A DNA stretch of 64,000 bases from Setophaga petechia (GCA_024362935.1 JANCRA010000005.1:22714235-22778234), one strand, 5' to 3'. Positions 1 to 10,998 are shown, counted from the first letter of the stretch. Notes: a model not told the origin generated them from the letters alone. Made by a program: numbers and translations.

Positions 1-80
1 TGGTGGTTTCCAGCTTATCACCACAGAATTCTTCAGTATAGACTCGATAACAATTGGTCCTACTGGTTTATCTGGTTTAT
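1..80 (-). CDS. TTN: Titin exon: FN3 A166 (partial)
   Basis: This is the start of an FN3 domain cut by the left window edge. Linker KPDKPVGPIVIES is followed by the B-strand tryptophan in VVISWKPP; about 26 residues are visible. The acceptor reads ttgtacag at 81-88. It directly follows the Ig pair A164-A165, the order expected just before A167, A168-A170 and the kinase. Confidence 0.9.
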
Positions 81-172
81 CTGTACAAGAAAAAGCACAA
101 CATTTTTATTTGTATTTCCAGGCAATATTTGAAAAAAATATTCCACAAAATACTGAAAAGAAAATGAATTAC

Positions 173-748
173 CTTGTATTTCCACATTAAGTACAGTGTC
201 AACTGTTCCAAATGTGTTACTGAGTTGTACTTTGTACTTCCCAGCGTGAGTCTTGTGCTGGACATTCTTAATAGCAAGATGAGTATACTGTTCTGTGTTC
301 TCAATAGTAATTGTTTCTGATCCTCTCAAAGGCTTGTTGCCATGGAACCAAGTTATTGCTGGTACTGGCCGGCCAATATACACAACATGAAGGCGGAGGG
401 TGCCACCTGCACCTGCATAGTATTTCTCTTTCAATGGGAAGCCAGGGTGGAACTGAGGAGGAGCCTGCAGTAATAGCTTGCCACTAGTTTCAATTTCTCC
501 AACATCATTGGTAGCCATACAAGTGTAGAGACCTTCATCCTCCTGTTCATCTGTCATTACTGTCAGCGTATGATTGCGTCCATCAGATGACATTTTGTAT
601 TTTCTGCTTTGTACCAGCTCTTTGCCAAAGCGGTACCATTTAATATCAGGCAAAGGTCTCCCAACAATCTGGCATGTCAGCTGAGCTGCCTCACCCAGTT
701 TAGTTGTAACATCCTGCATTTCTTTTTTAATGGCAGGTGCTTCTCCAG
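173..748 (-). CDS. TTN: Titin exon: Ig pair A164-A165
   Basis: 576 bases encode two Ig domains back to back. A164 (GEAPAIKKEMQDVTTKLGEA start) has a canonical cysteine pair, in LTCQIVGRP and LYTCMATNDVG, unlike the other Ig domains of the window. A165 begins PPQFHPGFPLKEKYY and ends KVQLSNTFGTVDTVL. An Ig-Ig pair is absent from the regular C-zone repeat, so this marks its breakdown towards the kinase. The donor is CAAG/gtaatt at 171-172. Confidence 0.95.
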
Positions 749-995
749 CTGTGACAAAGAAAATAAGAAGAAAATAATGATGATTACTATGACATTTTCC
801 TCTATTACTACATTACTGTAAATTAGTTTTCATTTATAGTTGATCCTCTTGAGAGACTGTCCTTTGGGATAGTCATGCTAGCAAATATCACATAAAACAA
901 AATAGGAAGCATCTTAAAAGCAGCACCAGGGTTTATGACGTATCAATAATGCAACAATATTACAACAGTAAATGTGACAGTGTATTTTTGCTTAC

Positions 996-1295
996 ATGTT
1001 AATTTAGTTTTCACTGCCATAGCAGTCCTTCGAGGTCTGCTGAGGCCAGTCTGATTTTCTGCAAAAACACGGAACTCATATTCTGTGGCCTCTAGTAAAC
1101 CTCCTACTGTAAACTGCCTGTCCTTGATGCGTTCCTTATTGCATTTTTTCCAGGTGCTTTCTCCAGACTGGCGATATTCAACCCAATAGCCAAGGATCTC
1201 TTTGCCACCATCACTTTCAGGTCGTTCCCATTCTAATGTAATGCTGTCCTTAAAGATAGAAGTGATCTCAATTTCTCCAGGTTGGCTTGGTTTGT
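996..1295 (-). CDS. TTN: Titin exon: FN3 A163
   Basis: One FN3 domain of 100 codons: linker DKPSQPGEIEITS, B-strand SITLEWERPESDGG, and F-strand EYEFRVFAENQTG. The loop reads DGGKEILGYWVEYRQSG, a lysine replacing the usual serine after DGG. It ends in a basic stretch, LSRPRRTAM, before the Ig pair A164-A165. Confidence 0.93.
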
Positions 1296-1386
1296 CTGAA
1301 AATTAAAATAAAACAGAAAATCAGTTTTTCTCAAAATGTCATTAAGATGCTCTTCAAAATATCTGTTAATGTGAACATTATCTTAC

Positions 1387-1692
1387 CAAATGGATCCTTG
1401 CATACAACTGGTTCAGAAGCAGGACTTGCTTCACTTTCACCAATGTCATTTTGAGCAATGACACGGAATTGATATTCAGCATCTGGAACAAGTCCTGTGA
1501 CTGTGTACATTGTAGTGGTAATCTGTGTCTTATTATGTCGGACCCATTTTTCTGTAGAGGTCTCTTTCCGTTCAATATAGTAGCCAGTTACACGAGAACC
1601 ACCATCATCTTTAGGTCTGGACCAGGACAAGTTGACAGAACTCTTTGTAACATCAAGGACTTCAGGTGGATTGTTTGGAGGCTCTGGTGGAT
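1387..1692 (-). CDS. TTN: Titin exon: FN3 A162
   Basis: 102 codons. The linker is proline-rich (DPPEPPNNPPEVLDVTK), then LSWSRPKDDGGSRVTGYYIE and EYQFRVIAQNDIGES. The acceptor tract on the coding strand is a TTA microsatellite (see the repeat at 1697-1720). Confidence 0.94.
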
Positions 1693-1696
1693 CTGT

Positions 1697-1720
1697 TAAT
1701 AATGGTAATAATAATAATAA
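1697..1720. repeat. (TAA)n microsatellite in the A162 acceptor tract
   Basis: TAATAATGG followed by TAATAATAATAATAA lies four bases from the end of the A162 exon. On the transcribed strand it forms the (TTA)n pyrimidine-rich part of the splice acceptor. Confidence 0.9.
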
Positions 1721-1828
1721 AAAAATAACAGTAACATAGCATTAATATTTCTGCATATAATCCTGCACTTTTAAATCATAATGTAGTTATTAATTTGGGG
1801 GGTTTTCTGAGTCTAAAAGAAAACTTAC

Positions 1829-2413
1829 TTAGAGGCGTCTTTGGTACGGCTGGTTCTTCAGATTTGAGAGATTTGCTAATACCGAAATGGTTTTCAGCAG
1901 AAACACGGAAGTGATATTCCACATTTTCTTTGAGTCCTTTCACCACTAGTGATGTCCCTTTCACTCTAGAGTCAACAGTGTACCAGGCAGTCTTTGGTAC
2001 TTCTCTTCTCTCAACAATATAACCCAGAATATCTGCACCACCATCATCTGTAGGAGGTCTCCAGCTCACTCTGACAGAACGAGCTTGTATATCATCATAC
2101 TCAAGTGGTCCTTCTGGTGGATTTGGAATGCCAATGACTCTGACTTTAATGTACACGGCTTTCTTGCCACACTTGTTTTCCAGTACCAAATCATAGGTGC
2201 CCGAATCTTCTCTTTCTGCATCTTTGATCACAAGTTCTGTGTGAGTCTCAGAAGTCGCAATCATGGCCCTCTTGCTGATGTCCTGTCCTTCTTTTGTCCA
2301 TTTGCATACTGGGATGGGCTTACCCTTAATGGGTATTGTAAGCCTGATTACTCCTCCTTGTCTCACCATGAGACCTTCTTGGTATTTTTCATCAAGTTCA
2401 TAGTCAGGATATT
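1829..2413 (-). CDS. TTN: Titin exon: Ig A160 + FN3 A161
   Basis: 585 bases, two domains. Ig A160 begins EYPDYELDEKYQEGLMVRQG, with GKPIPVCKWTKEGQDIS and DSGTYDLVLENKCGKK. FN3 A161 begins GIPNPPEGPLEYDDI, with RVSWRPPTDDGGADILGYIVE and EYHFRVSAENHFGIS. The same Ig+FN3 fusion exon occurs three other times in the C-zone part of this window (at A123-A124, A61-A62 and A57-A58). Confidence 0.95.
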
Positions 2414-2530
2414 CTGCAAACAAAAATAACATGTCATGCTATGTCCTTCTACAGATGAGATCATACCTGCTTTAGGCCAAAAAAATTTTAGGACAGCTTT
2501 CAACAAGAGCTAAGGCTTGAAATATCTTAC

Positions 2531-2833
2531 CAAGCATTTCTGTAATTTTGACTGTTCCTGGCACTTCAGCAGGTTCTCCTGGCCCGCCAGCATTACAAGC
2601 TAGCACTCGGAATCTGTACTCTGCACCTTGAGGAAGATGTGTCAAGGTGTATTCCCGAATCTTGGTTGGTGTGGTATTGCATTTGGTCCATTCAAACTGA
2701 TCAACCTTCTGCATCTCAATTAAGTAGCCAGTAACTTTAGAACCACCTTCATCTTCTGGTGGACTCCAAGCCAGGGACACAGATGTTCTTGTAGTATCAG
2801 TGACTCTTGGATTCTGAGGTTTACCTGGAGGAG
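2531..2833 (-). CDS. TTN: Titin exon: FN3 A159
   Basis: 101 codons: linker APPGKPQNPRVTDTTRTS, SLAWSPPEDEGGSKVTGYLIE and EYRFRVLACNAGGPG. The loop is DEGGS rather than DDGGS. The C-terminus VPGTVKITEML resembles that of the last FN3 before the third Ig in other C-zone repeats. Confidence 0.93.
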
Positions 2834-3112
2834 CTGGAAGAGAAGATTAGATAGGCAGGTGGGATTTGTTACTATGAATATTCAAAAGATGAAATAAATG
2901 CTAACTTTCAACTAGCAATCTGTAATATATCTATAGTGAATTTAAAAATGAAAACTTTGAATGAAAGATTTTCACAAATATTTTCTTTGTTTTCTCCAGT
3001 CAGAATCTCATTTGTTAGTACACCCAGAAAAATTTCCAAATTAGAATTAATTCTACCATAATGCCATTCCCTTCTACCATCATGTGTTTAATATTTGTAG
3101 GAAATTACTTAC

Positions 3113-3415
3113 CAATTGGATCTCTGGCAACAGCAGACTTGGAAGGACGGCTGGGTTTCCCAGTGCCTCTGGCATTGATTGCTGTGACCCGGTGTTCATA
3201 TTCTAATCCTTCAACCAACCCAGTGGAACGGTAACGAGTCATGGTGACTGGAACTTTATTTGCACGGATCCATCTATCTGCTCTAACTTCTTTGCGTTCC
3301 ACAATATAACCTGTAATCTGTGAGTCACCGTCATCTTCTGGAGGATACCAAGTCAATGTCATGCCATCTCGAGAGATATCAAACACTTCTGGAGTACCAG
3401 GAGGACCAGGAATAC
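3113..3415 (-). CDS. TTN: Titin exon: FN3 A158
   Basis: 101 codons: GIPGPPGTPEVFDISRDG linker, TLTWYPPEDDGDSQITGYIVE and EYEHRVTAINARGTG. DDGDS replaces the near-universal DGGS, and a histidine sits where FRV normally has phenylalanine. PGPPGTP is typical of the second FN3 after an Ig in the C-zone. Confidence 0.94.
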
Positions 3416-3864
3416 CTGCAAAAACATGACATGGAATTAGTGAAGAAAGTGTCAGACAACTTTTTACACTAGTATGATGTGGTATATTGTGAATAACAAT
3501 GTAATATCAATGTCTTATCAAACTCTTTTTTTAGCAGGTACCTAGGTAATTTACAAATCAGGTAAAACTTTTTGTTTTGTAATGGGGTAGAGAACTTTTT
3601 CAAGACTGATGGTAGACCTGAGCAGAAAATCCAAGTTTACCATCCACATTCTCTGCAGTACATCTATAATACCTATACAGATTTATGGATGGAATTTTTT
3701 CCTCTGGAAAATAACACCATTACTGTGCATTATAATGTACAGTTTTTCTGGCAAAAGGAAGTAGCAACATCTAGAAAATTCTAGTATATGTGTGGATATA
3801 TAAGCTAATTTAAATATATATTTTTAATTTTAAAGATAGAGATTGAACAAAAATTAAGACTTAC
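3416..3864 (-). other. Intron, A157-A158 (449 bases)
   Basis: AT-rich phase 1 intron with canonical ends. It has a run of alternating TA and T-rich sequence near 3797-3830. I see no exon, RNA or repeat family in it. Confidence 0.7.
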
Positions 3865-4164
3865 GGATTCTGCTCTTGCATTCTATAATTTCAGACTGCA
3901 GGTAAGATCCAATTCCAAAGCGGTTTGTAGCAGCTACACGGAACACATATTCTGCACCTTCAACAAGTCTGGTGAACTTAAATGTTGTCCTGGTTACTGA
4001 CTCTGAAACTGGCAGCCATCCAGGACGGTGAGCATCACGCTGTTCTACCACATACCCACTGAGGGCAGCTCCACCATCCAGCTCAGGAGGCTCCCATGAG
4101 ATTGTTACATAATTTGCATCAATCTCATCAATTCTAATAGGTCCAATAGGAGGTCCAGGCTTGT
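3865..4164 (-). CDS. TTN: Titin exon: FN3 A157
   Basis: 100 codons: DKPGPPIGPIRIDEIDANY, VTISWEPPELDGGAALSGYVV and EYVFRVAATNRFGIG. The PIGPI(R/K)-DEI signature is that of the FN3 directly after the first Ig of a C-zone repeat. The acceptor tract is unusually T-rich, about 24 of 26 bases. Confidence 0.94.
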
Positions 4165-4283
4165 CTAGGGAAAAAAAAAAAAGAAAAAAAGCTAACAAAA
4201 CAGGTGCAAAAAAAGAATCATATTTCTCATGTAAAAGTTTAAATGGAGGAAGGTTATGGACAATTATTTTGATGAACTCTTAC

Positions 4284-4571
4284 CAAGGATTATAACCTTT
4301 ACTGCATCAGTAACTGTTCCAGTTGTGTTCTTCAGTTCAAGTGTATACTCCCCTGTGTCATGTATGGTGGTCTCACGCACAGTTAATTTGGCCATTTTGG
4401 CAGAAGTCTCCATTTTGATGCGTTCTGATTCTTTTAGTTTAGAACCAGCAAAGAACCAAGATGCAGTTGGAGGTGGTCGTCCTTCAATTGGAATGGCTAA
4501 TTCAATGGGCTTGCCAGCAGGTACATGGATTGTCTTCTGAGGTATTCCAGTGAAGTCAATTGTTGGTAGAA
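4284..4571 (-). CDS. TTN: Titin exon: Ig A156, first domain of C11
   Basis: 96 codons: LPTIDFTGIPQKTIHVPAG, GRPPPTASWFFAGSKLKES and DTGEYTLELKNTTGTVTD. By position it is the first Ig of the eleventh C-zone repeat, the slot bound by MyBP-C in repeats tested elsewhere; whether C11 itself binds is not visible here. Confidence 0.94.
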
Positions 4572-4672
4572 CTAAGGAAAGCAAATAATTGATATTTTAA
4601 ATACCTGTTTTGTACCTATCACATTCCTTTGGTGTAAGCTTGACCCTATTGTTATCAACAGTAAACACCTAC

Positions 4673-5266
4673 CTTTTCGGTCTTGAACTGTCACTGCTGT
4701 GACAATCTCACGTGGTTCTGACACGCCCTTCTGATTCTGTGCTCTGACCCTGAACAAGTACTGTTCACCTTCATTGAGAGAGATAATGGTATGCTCGTAG
4801 ACAGTAGGCTTCAATGTTACTACCTTCAACCATCTTTCTGTTCCAGCTTTGCTGGCCTCGATGACATAGCCAGTCAGTCTGCTGCCACCATCATGCAGTG
4901 GCTTCTCCCAGGCAAGTGTAACAGTTGATTTAGTGGTGTCAATCACTTCAAGTTTTTGTGGTACCATGGGGACATCCGATACCAGTACTGCATCAGATGT
5001 TTCACAGCCTTCACCAATGCCGTAAATATTTTCTGGTAGTACTCTGAAATAATACAAAGCTCCTTCCAGAAGTCCAGTAACTCTGTAAAATGTCTTGCTG
5101 CATTTGGTAGTGACAGTCTTGTACGCTCTCATGGAAGCTTCACGTTTCTCAATTATGTAATTGTTGACAGGGGCTCCACCATCAATGACTGGAATGTCCC
5201 AAGTAAGTGTCACAGAATCTTTTGATGCTTCCTTAACTCTCACTGCAGGTGGTGGACCAGGTGTGT
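4673..5266 (-). CDS. TTN: Titin exon: FN3 pair A154-A155
   Basis: 594 bases, two FN3 domains. A154 begins DTPGPPPAVRVKEASKDS and has ALYYFRVLPENIYGIG, with the double tyrosine typical of this slot. A155 begins DVPMVPQKLEVIDTTKST and has WEKPLHDGGSRLTGYVIE and QYLFRVRAQNQKGVS. They close repeat C10. Confidence 0.95.
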
Positions 5267-5540
5267 CTAAAACAAACAAACAAGATTTTTTTTCCCTTTA
5301 TGAATCTTTTCATTTTACAGTCAATGATTACTTCTGCATAAAACAAAAATGCTGGGATTTGATTTATAAACTAACACAGCTCCAGGAATTATGTATTTTC
5401 CTTTGGATTACATTGTTTCTCTGACTTCTCATTCTCATGCTATTTAAAATGCAAACTTCCTTTGGAAATGAATGACACATTTCTGAGCAATGAGCATGCA
5501 GAGTGCTGCAATGCTCACAAACAATTGTAGCAGTACTTAC

Positions 5541-5822
5541 CATAAACTTTTACAGAAATAGTTGCAGATTTTTTTCCTGATTGATTTTCAGCCTCAATGA
5601 TGTATTTTCCAGCATCATACCGATTAACTTTATCCACAATAAGAAGAGTGTAGCTGTCTGTAGTATCAATAATACCTCGACTCACAAGGTCAACACCCTG
5701 CTTGCTCCATGTGATTACAGGAGCAGGTCTGCCAGATACAGAGACCATTAGGCGCAGGGAGCCACCAGCTCTGACTGTAACTGTCTTCTTCAGATCATCA
5801 GCAAGCTCAAGTTCAGGTGTTT
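5541..5822 (-). CDS. TTN: Titin exon: Ig A153
   Basis: 94 codons. This is the third Ig of C10: ETPELELADDLKKTVTVRAG, MVSVSGRPAPVITWSKQG and YDAGKYIIEAENQSGKK. The ELxLDxxLRK-VxVRAGG-LRLFV pattern of this slot is recognisable. Confidence 0.93.
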
Positions 5823-5920
5823 CTGATGAAGGGTATAAGAAATATGGAATTAGTTAATCTTACAGAAGTCTCAATGAAAAATATGGGTTCCTTAAAATAT
5901 ATATTAGGTTTTCAAATTAC

Positions 5921-6226
5921 CTATTCTTTCCACAGGTTCTATTTCTGCTGATGATTCGCTAAATTCACTCATACCATTCACGTTTGTTGCAGCAACTCGG
6001 AATTGGTATTTCTGGTTTGTTTTAAGACCAGTCACGGTGAACTCAGCATTCCTCAGAGTGGCGGTTGTATGTGCTCGATACCACTGTTCACTACCTTCTT
6101 CTTTCATTTCAAGAACATAGCCTAAGAGGTCAGCACCACCATCATATGTGGGCTTTGACCATGCTAAACTGATGCTGTGCATTGTAGTATCCACAACTCT
6201 TGGAACTGAAGGTGATGCAGGAGTGT
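5921..6226 (-). CDS. TTN: Titin exon: FN3 A152
   Basis: 102 codons: DTPASPSVPRVVDTTMHS, SLAWSKPTYDGGADLLGYVLE and KYQFRVAATNVNGMS. It is the third FN3 after the second Ig, with the usual K-EGSEQW insertion relative to the other two. Confidence 0.93.
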
Positions 6227-6474
6227 CTTTGAAAAAGAAGAAAATGTATTTTATATTGGTACAGAAAACATTTTACAGTCAAAACCAATTTCCAGACAGC
6301 TAATTCTAGAAAATACATTTAATATGAACTATAACTCTTTTTAAGTTATTCCAATACTATCTAGTTCAGTGAGTTTATGTGTGGTTTTGGGTTTCTTAGT
6401 TAAAGTGCCAATGTGAGTTAATGCTCCATTATTTTAAATAAATATTAAAATATGTTTTAAATATAGAAACTTAC

Positions 6475-6780
6475 ATGATGGTTCTTTACATAACATGTAT
6501 TGTGAAGCTTCACTAGGTTCACTGTTTCCAGCAGCATTCACTGCAGTGACACGGAACTGGTACTGGCCCCCTTCCATGAGACCAGTGACTTTCAGTCTGG
6601 TGTCATAAATGGTATAATCTCTATTCACTCGTGTCCAGCGCAGACTCTTCCTTTCACGTTTGTCCACAAGATAGTCCTTAATCTCACTGCCACCGTCCGA
6701 TTCTGGTTTCGACCACTGAATAATGATATGCTCCTTGCCAACACTCACTTCTTCAGGAGCACCAGGCTGTGTTGGAATAG
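6475..6780 (-). CDS. TTN: Titin exon: FN3 A151
   Basis: 102 codons: IPTQPGAPEEVSVGKEH, IIQWSKPESDGGSEIKDYLV and QYQFRVTAVNAAGNS. RKSLRWTRVN is the positively charged C'-strand typical of this slot. Confidence 0.93.
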
Positions 6781-6888
6781 CTATTTTTCAAAAAGGTGAG
6801 AAAAAAAAAAGAGATTGTTCAGCACATTGTTTATCCATGAGAATTATTCCACAAATTCTGATGCAGAAGGGAAGGTAGTAACACTCAC

Positions 6889-7188
6889 TGAAAGCATTCC
6901 TGGCAATCACAGTTTCTGATTCAAGTGGAACACCTGGTCCATATTTGTTGACAGCTCTCACACGGAAAATGTATTCATTATTTTTAATAAGTTTTGTTAC
7001 CACAGTTGATAAAGTCTGGCATTCAGCCTCAACAATAACCCAGTGAAGTCTGCTGGTTTCACGCCTTTCTATGATGTAGTGAGTGATTTCTGCACCTCCA
7101 TCTTCCTCAGGAATGTTCCATGCCAGAGTACATTTCTCTTCTGTTACTCTGCTAACTGTGATTTTGCCTGCACATGGACCTGGTGAAT
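6889..7188 (-). CDS. TTN: Titin exon: FN3 A150
   Basis: 100 codons: DSPGPCAGKITVSRVTEEK, TLAWNIPEEDGGAEITHYIIE and EYIFRVRAVNKYGPG. The T(A/E)EKC and IxHYxVEKRETSR signatures mark the first FN3 after the second Ig of a C-zone repeat. The linker has PGPC in place of PGPP. Confidence 0.94.
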
Positions 7189-7299
7189 CTGTGTAGGAAT
7201 CAAAATAAGTACTGTCATTAGTGGCTAAGGAAAAGCTTCTCATTTAAAAGAATGCTGATTTTTTTCCAGTATACTAAGTATTAATCACGGGATACATAC

Positions 7300-7590
7300 C
7301 AAGCACTTTGACAAGAACAGAAATTTGTTTCATCCCACTGGCATTTTTAACTGTTAGGGTATATTTTCCACTATCATTTCTGTCACAGAACTTGATAATT
7401 GCAATAGCTCGTTTGCTGGTATATTGAAGAGATATCTTTTCACATAGCTCCAGTTCCCTGTCACCTTTGGACCAGAAGACTTTTGGTTCTGGTTTTCCAC
7501 CAACGGCTGCATCAAGAACAAGATCTGATCCAGCCCTAATGCTCAAAACTTCTCCCTGCAGTCTGGCATCAAGTTCAGCCTTTGGTGGTG
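7300..7590 (-). CDS. TTN: Titin exon: Ig A149
   Basis: 97 codons, second Ig of C10: PPKAELDARLQGEVLSIRAG, GKPEPKVFWSKGDREL and DSGKYTLTVKNASGMKQ. It has an unusual cysteine-bearing C-E region (LELCEKIS, IIKFCDRND). Confidence 0.93.
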
Positions 7591-7678
7591 CTGGAAAATG
7601 AGATTTGGGAAAAAATTACATGACAGTACTAAAAATAGAGCATTATGTTTTTAATTGTTCCAAGTAAATATTCCTTAC

Positions 7679-7984
7679 TGTATTCATCTTTGCAAATGAC
7701 AGCACCAGTTGATTCAGATCCTTTGCTAATCACGCCAGCAGCATTCTTTGCTAGTACACGGAATTCATAGGCTTCATCTTCACTAAGAGCTGTCACAGTA
7801 AAAAAGTTTTCTGAGACAATGGTATAATTGCATTTCAGCCAACGTCCATCACCAGATTCATTATATGGTTTGCGCTCAACAATATATCCGATTATTTTGC
7901 TTCCACCATCATAAAGGGGAGGTGACCAGCTCAGCGACACTGTAGATCTGGTGACATCTGTTACTTCTGGTCTTCCTGGTGGAT
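7679..7984 (-). CDS. TTN: Titin exon: FN3 A148
   Basis: 102 codons: DPPGRPEVTDVTRST, SLSWSPPLYDGGSKIIGYIVE and AYEFRVLAKNAAGVIS. DPPGRPE is the signature of the third FN3 after the first Ig. Confidence 0.94.
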
Positions 7985-8066
7985 CTGTAGGAATAAAGAA
8001 GAAAAAATGAGAAATGCAATCCTATTTTAGCTTAAGTAACAACATAACTCTAAAAGTAGTACTTAC

Positions 8067-8369
8067 CAACTGGATTTTGAGCCACTACAGGTCTGGAAGC
8101 TTCACTAGCTTTGCTAACACCTGCAGCATTTAGAGCATAGGTTCTGAATTGATATTCTAGGCCTTCCACCAACCCTGTGACTTTATAGTTGCAGTCACAG
8201 CATGGTACTTTGTTCTCCTTCACCCAAAGGATGGTGTTGCGCTCTTTCTTTTCCACCCAATATCCAATGACTTTGCTGCCACCATCATGATAGGGTTCCT
8301 CCCAGCGAATGGCCATGGCACTTGCAGACACAGAATAGACTTCTGGCCTTGAGGGTGGGCTTGGTGGGA
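8067..8369 (-). CDS. TTN: Titin exon: FN3 A147
   Basis: 101 codons: VPPSPPSRPEVYSVSAS, AIRWEEPYHDGGSKVIGYWVE and EYQFRTYALNAAGVS. KKERNTILWVK is the conserved C'-strand of the second FN3. Two adjacent cysteines in VPCCDCNYK are unusual for this slot. Confidence 0.93.
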
Positions 8370-8458
8370 CTAAACATGAAAAGGTAGGGAGGAAAATGTT
8401 AGTAATTATAAATACCTCAGTCAGAAGAAAAGAACAAATTTAGAAGTGTTTCACTTAC

Positions 8459-10525
8459 CAAATGGATGCTCAGCAACTACTGTTTTTGATTCAACTGGCT
8501 TGCTGACGCCAAATCTATTTTCTGAGCTCACTCGGAAACTGTACTCTTGATATTTTGTGAGATGACTGACTTTGATCTGTGTGCGTTTCACACTGGAATT
8601 CACCAGCTGCCATGCTGTTGTGCCAGATTCACGTTTCTCTACAATGTAGTTTGTAATGTCACTACCACCATCATCTTCAGGTTCTTTCCAGGTCAACACA
8701 CAGGACTCAGCAGATACAGATGATATTTCAATTGGGCCAGTGACAGGACCTGGCCTTCCTATGACTACCACTGTGACAGTAAACGTTTTCACACCAGCAG
8801 TGTTCTCAAGTGTAAGGTAGTATTTACCAGAGTCACCTCTCATACTGTCTTTTACAGTCAGCGTGGTTCGGTCTTTTGTTGTCTTGATGGTCACTCTTTC
8901 AGTTTCCTTCAGCCTCATCTCCTCAAGTTTCCATGTCACTTTTGGAGCTGGGCGCCCACTGATTGGTATATCAATAGTAAAGGTGCTTCCAGCCTTGCAT
9001 GTTATAAGCTGTCTGCTTATGTCACTGAGATCTGCTGTTGGTTCAATCTGTGGCTCCTTAACAATAACAGAAGAGAAAGCTTCTCTTGGCTCACTGTAGC
9101 CAGCATCATTCTTTGCCTTGACCCGGAACTCATATTCTGTGTTCTCCACTAGGCCTTCAACGGTGAAAGTAAGTTGCTTGGTGTGTCCAGCTCCAGTCCA
9201 GGAGTCAGATCCTTTTTGTCTCATTTCAAGAAGGTATCCCGTAATACGGCTACCACCATCATGATCAGGTTTAAGCCAAGCTAAAACTACAGAAGATTTG
9301 GTTGTATCAACAATATCTAGTCTCTTAGGTGGAGCAGGTTCTTCTGTGGCCACAACTGGTTCTGTTAATTCACAGGGTTCACCTACGCCATATTCATTTT
9401 CTGCTGATACTCGGTAGTAATATGGCATACCTTCTGCTAGATCTGTGACCTTAAAGATTTGTCGAGTGCATTTTGAACTCACTACTTGCCAGCTACGACG
9501 ACTTGCTTCACGTTTTTCCACAACATAGTGGTGGATACGAGAACCTCCATCCAGAACAGGCGCATCCCACATTAAAGTAATAGATGTTCGAGTCACATCT
9601 TTAAAGGTAATAGGACCTGGTGGACCAGGTGTGTCCAAAACCTTGACAGTAAATGTAATAGACTTGCTTCCACTGTTGTTTTCCACAGTAAAGACATACT
9701 TGCCAGCATCATTTCTATTGCATTCCTCTACAGTCAATGTGCTGAATGAATCAGTTGTTTGAATGTCAGCACGCAAACTAAGATTAGCATCTGCTTTGGA
9801 CCATACTGCAGTAGGAACTGGCCTTCCAGAGAAGGCAATAAACAGACGAATGCTTGCACCTGCTCTTACAATATGAGTCTGCTTGAAGTTTGCATCAATG
9901 TCAATTTCAGGTGCAGAAAGCCTGTCCACAGTTTGGACTGAAGCAGGAACTTCGCAACTTTCTCCTCTGCCAGCACCATTGACAGCACTAACTCTGAATT
10001 TATAGTGTTCTCCTGCCTCCAAATCAACAACGGTATATTTAGTAGCAATAACAGTCTCTGCATTGACTTTCTGCCATGCTTCAAGATCAGCTTTGCACAT
10101 CTCAATGATGTACCCAATTATTTCCATGCCTCCATCAAAAACTGGCTTTGTCCACTCTAAGCTTACACTAGTCTTTGATGTGTCTGTCACCTTGACAACA
10201 TTAGGAGCACTTGGTGGGCTTACTGGTTCTCTGCATTTAATCAGCTTCGAAACGTCGCTTGGAGGTCCAACCCCTGCAGCATTTTCAGCCATGACATGGA
10301 ACTCATACTCATTGCCTTCAATAAGGCCAGTTACTCTGTATCTGTTCTCAGTAATGGGCCTCTTACTGGATACTTTAACCCAGCGCATGCTCTTCTTTTC
10401 TCTCCTTTCAAGAATGTACTCATTTATCTCGCTTCCACCATCTGACTCTGGTCTTGCCCATGTGAGTGTGATACTGTCTCCTGTTACATTGGTAGGCTCT
10501 GGAGTTCCTGGTGCATCAGGGAGAG
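8459..10525 (-). CDS. TTN: Titin exon: seven domains A140-A146
   Basis: 2,067 bases, 689 codons, no interruption. Order: FN3 A140 (DAPGTPEPTNVTGDS), FN3 A141 (PPSAPNVVKVTDTSKTS), Ig A142 (SAPEIDIDANFKQTHIVRAG), FN3 A143 (DTPGPPGPITFKDVTRTS), FN3 A144 (PAPPKRLDIVDTTKSS), Ig A145 (EPTADLSDISRQLITCKAG) and FN3 A146 (GRPGPVTGPIEISSVSAES). The boundary between repeats C9 and C10 falls inside it, at about 9,056. The fusion of seven one-domain units implies intron loss or never-gained introns here. Confidence 0.96.
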
Positions 10526-10605
10526 CTAAAAACAAAGGAAAATGTCATTAGAAGGACAAGATGGTAACTCCATGGGTATTTGTGCAAAAGGAGGTGGAAA
10601 CTTAC

Positions 10606-10905
10606 TGTAAGGTATTTGTGCGATAACTGGATCAGACTCCAATGGTCTGCCAACTCCAAATTTGTTCACTGCAGAGACACGGAACTGATACTCATTGCCC
10701 TTAATTAATTTAAGTGCTGTATAGCTGCAAGCTTCACATTTATCTTCAACTAATGCCCAAGCAATCCTACTGGTTTCACGTTTTTCAATTATGTAGTGAG
10801 AAATAGAAGCACAGCCATCATTAGCTGGAGGCTCCCACCATAATGTGACTTTTTCTCCAGTGATGTTTGTGAATCGTATTGGTCCACCAACTTTTCCTGG
10901 TGTGT
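10606..10905 (-). CDS. TTN: Titin exon: FN3 A139
   Basis: 100 codons and no methionine codon in the whole exon. It begins DTPGKVGGPIRFTNITGEK, then TLWWEPPANDGCASISHYIIE, where DGC replaces DGG, and EYQFRVSAVNKFGVG. The GEKVT and EKRETSR elements place it just after the second Ig of C9. Confidence 0.93.
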
Positions 10906-10998
10906 CTGCAATATCAAAGGTTCAGAGTTATAATTTGCTGACACTTAGAATAAAATACTATTTTTAAAAAAGCACGCTGAAAGTGCTTGGTGCAGTAC

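Larger units (their letters stand above)
1..4571 (-). repeat. TTN: C-zone super-repeat C11 (A156-A166, degenerate)
   Basis: Ig-F-F-F-Ig-F-F-F-Ig follow the pattern, but the tenth domain, A165, is Ig instead of FN3. The last domain is cut by the window edge. Confidence 0.85.
4673..9056 (-). repeat. TTN: C-zone super-repeat C10 (A145-A155)
   Basis: Starts EPQIEPTADLSDISRQ, closely like the start of C9, and ends with the FN3 pair A154-A155. Confidence 0.92.

Noticed and set aside
1..750. Titin kinase or the MuRF-binding A168-A170 domains
   Set aside because: The window stops inside A166; no kinase motif is present.
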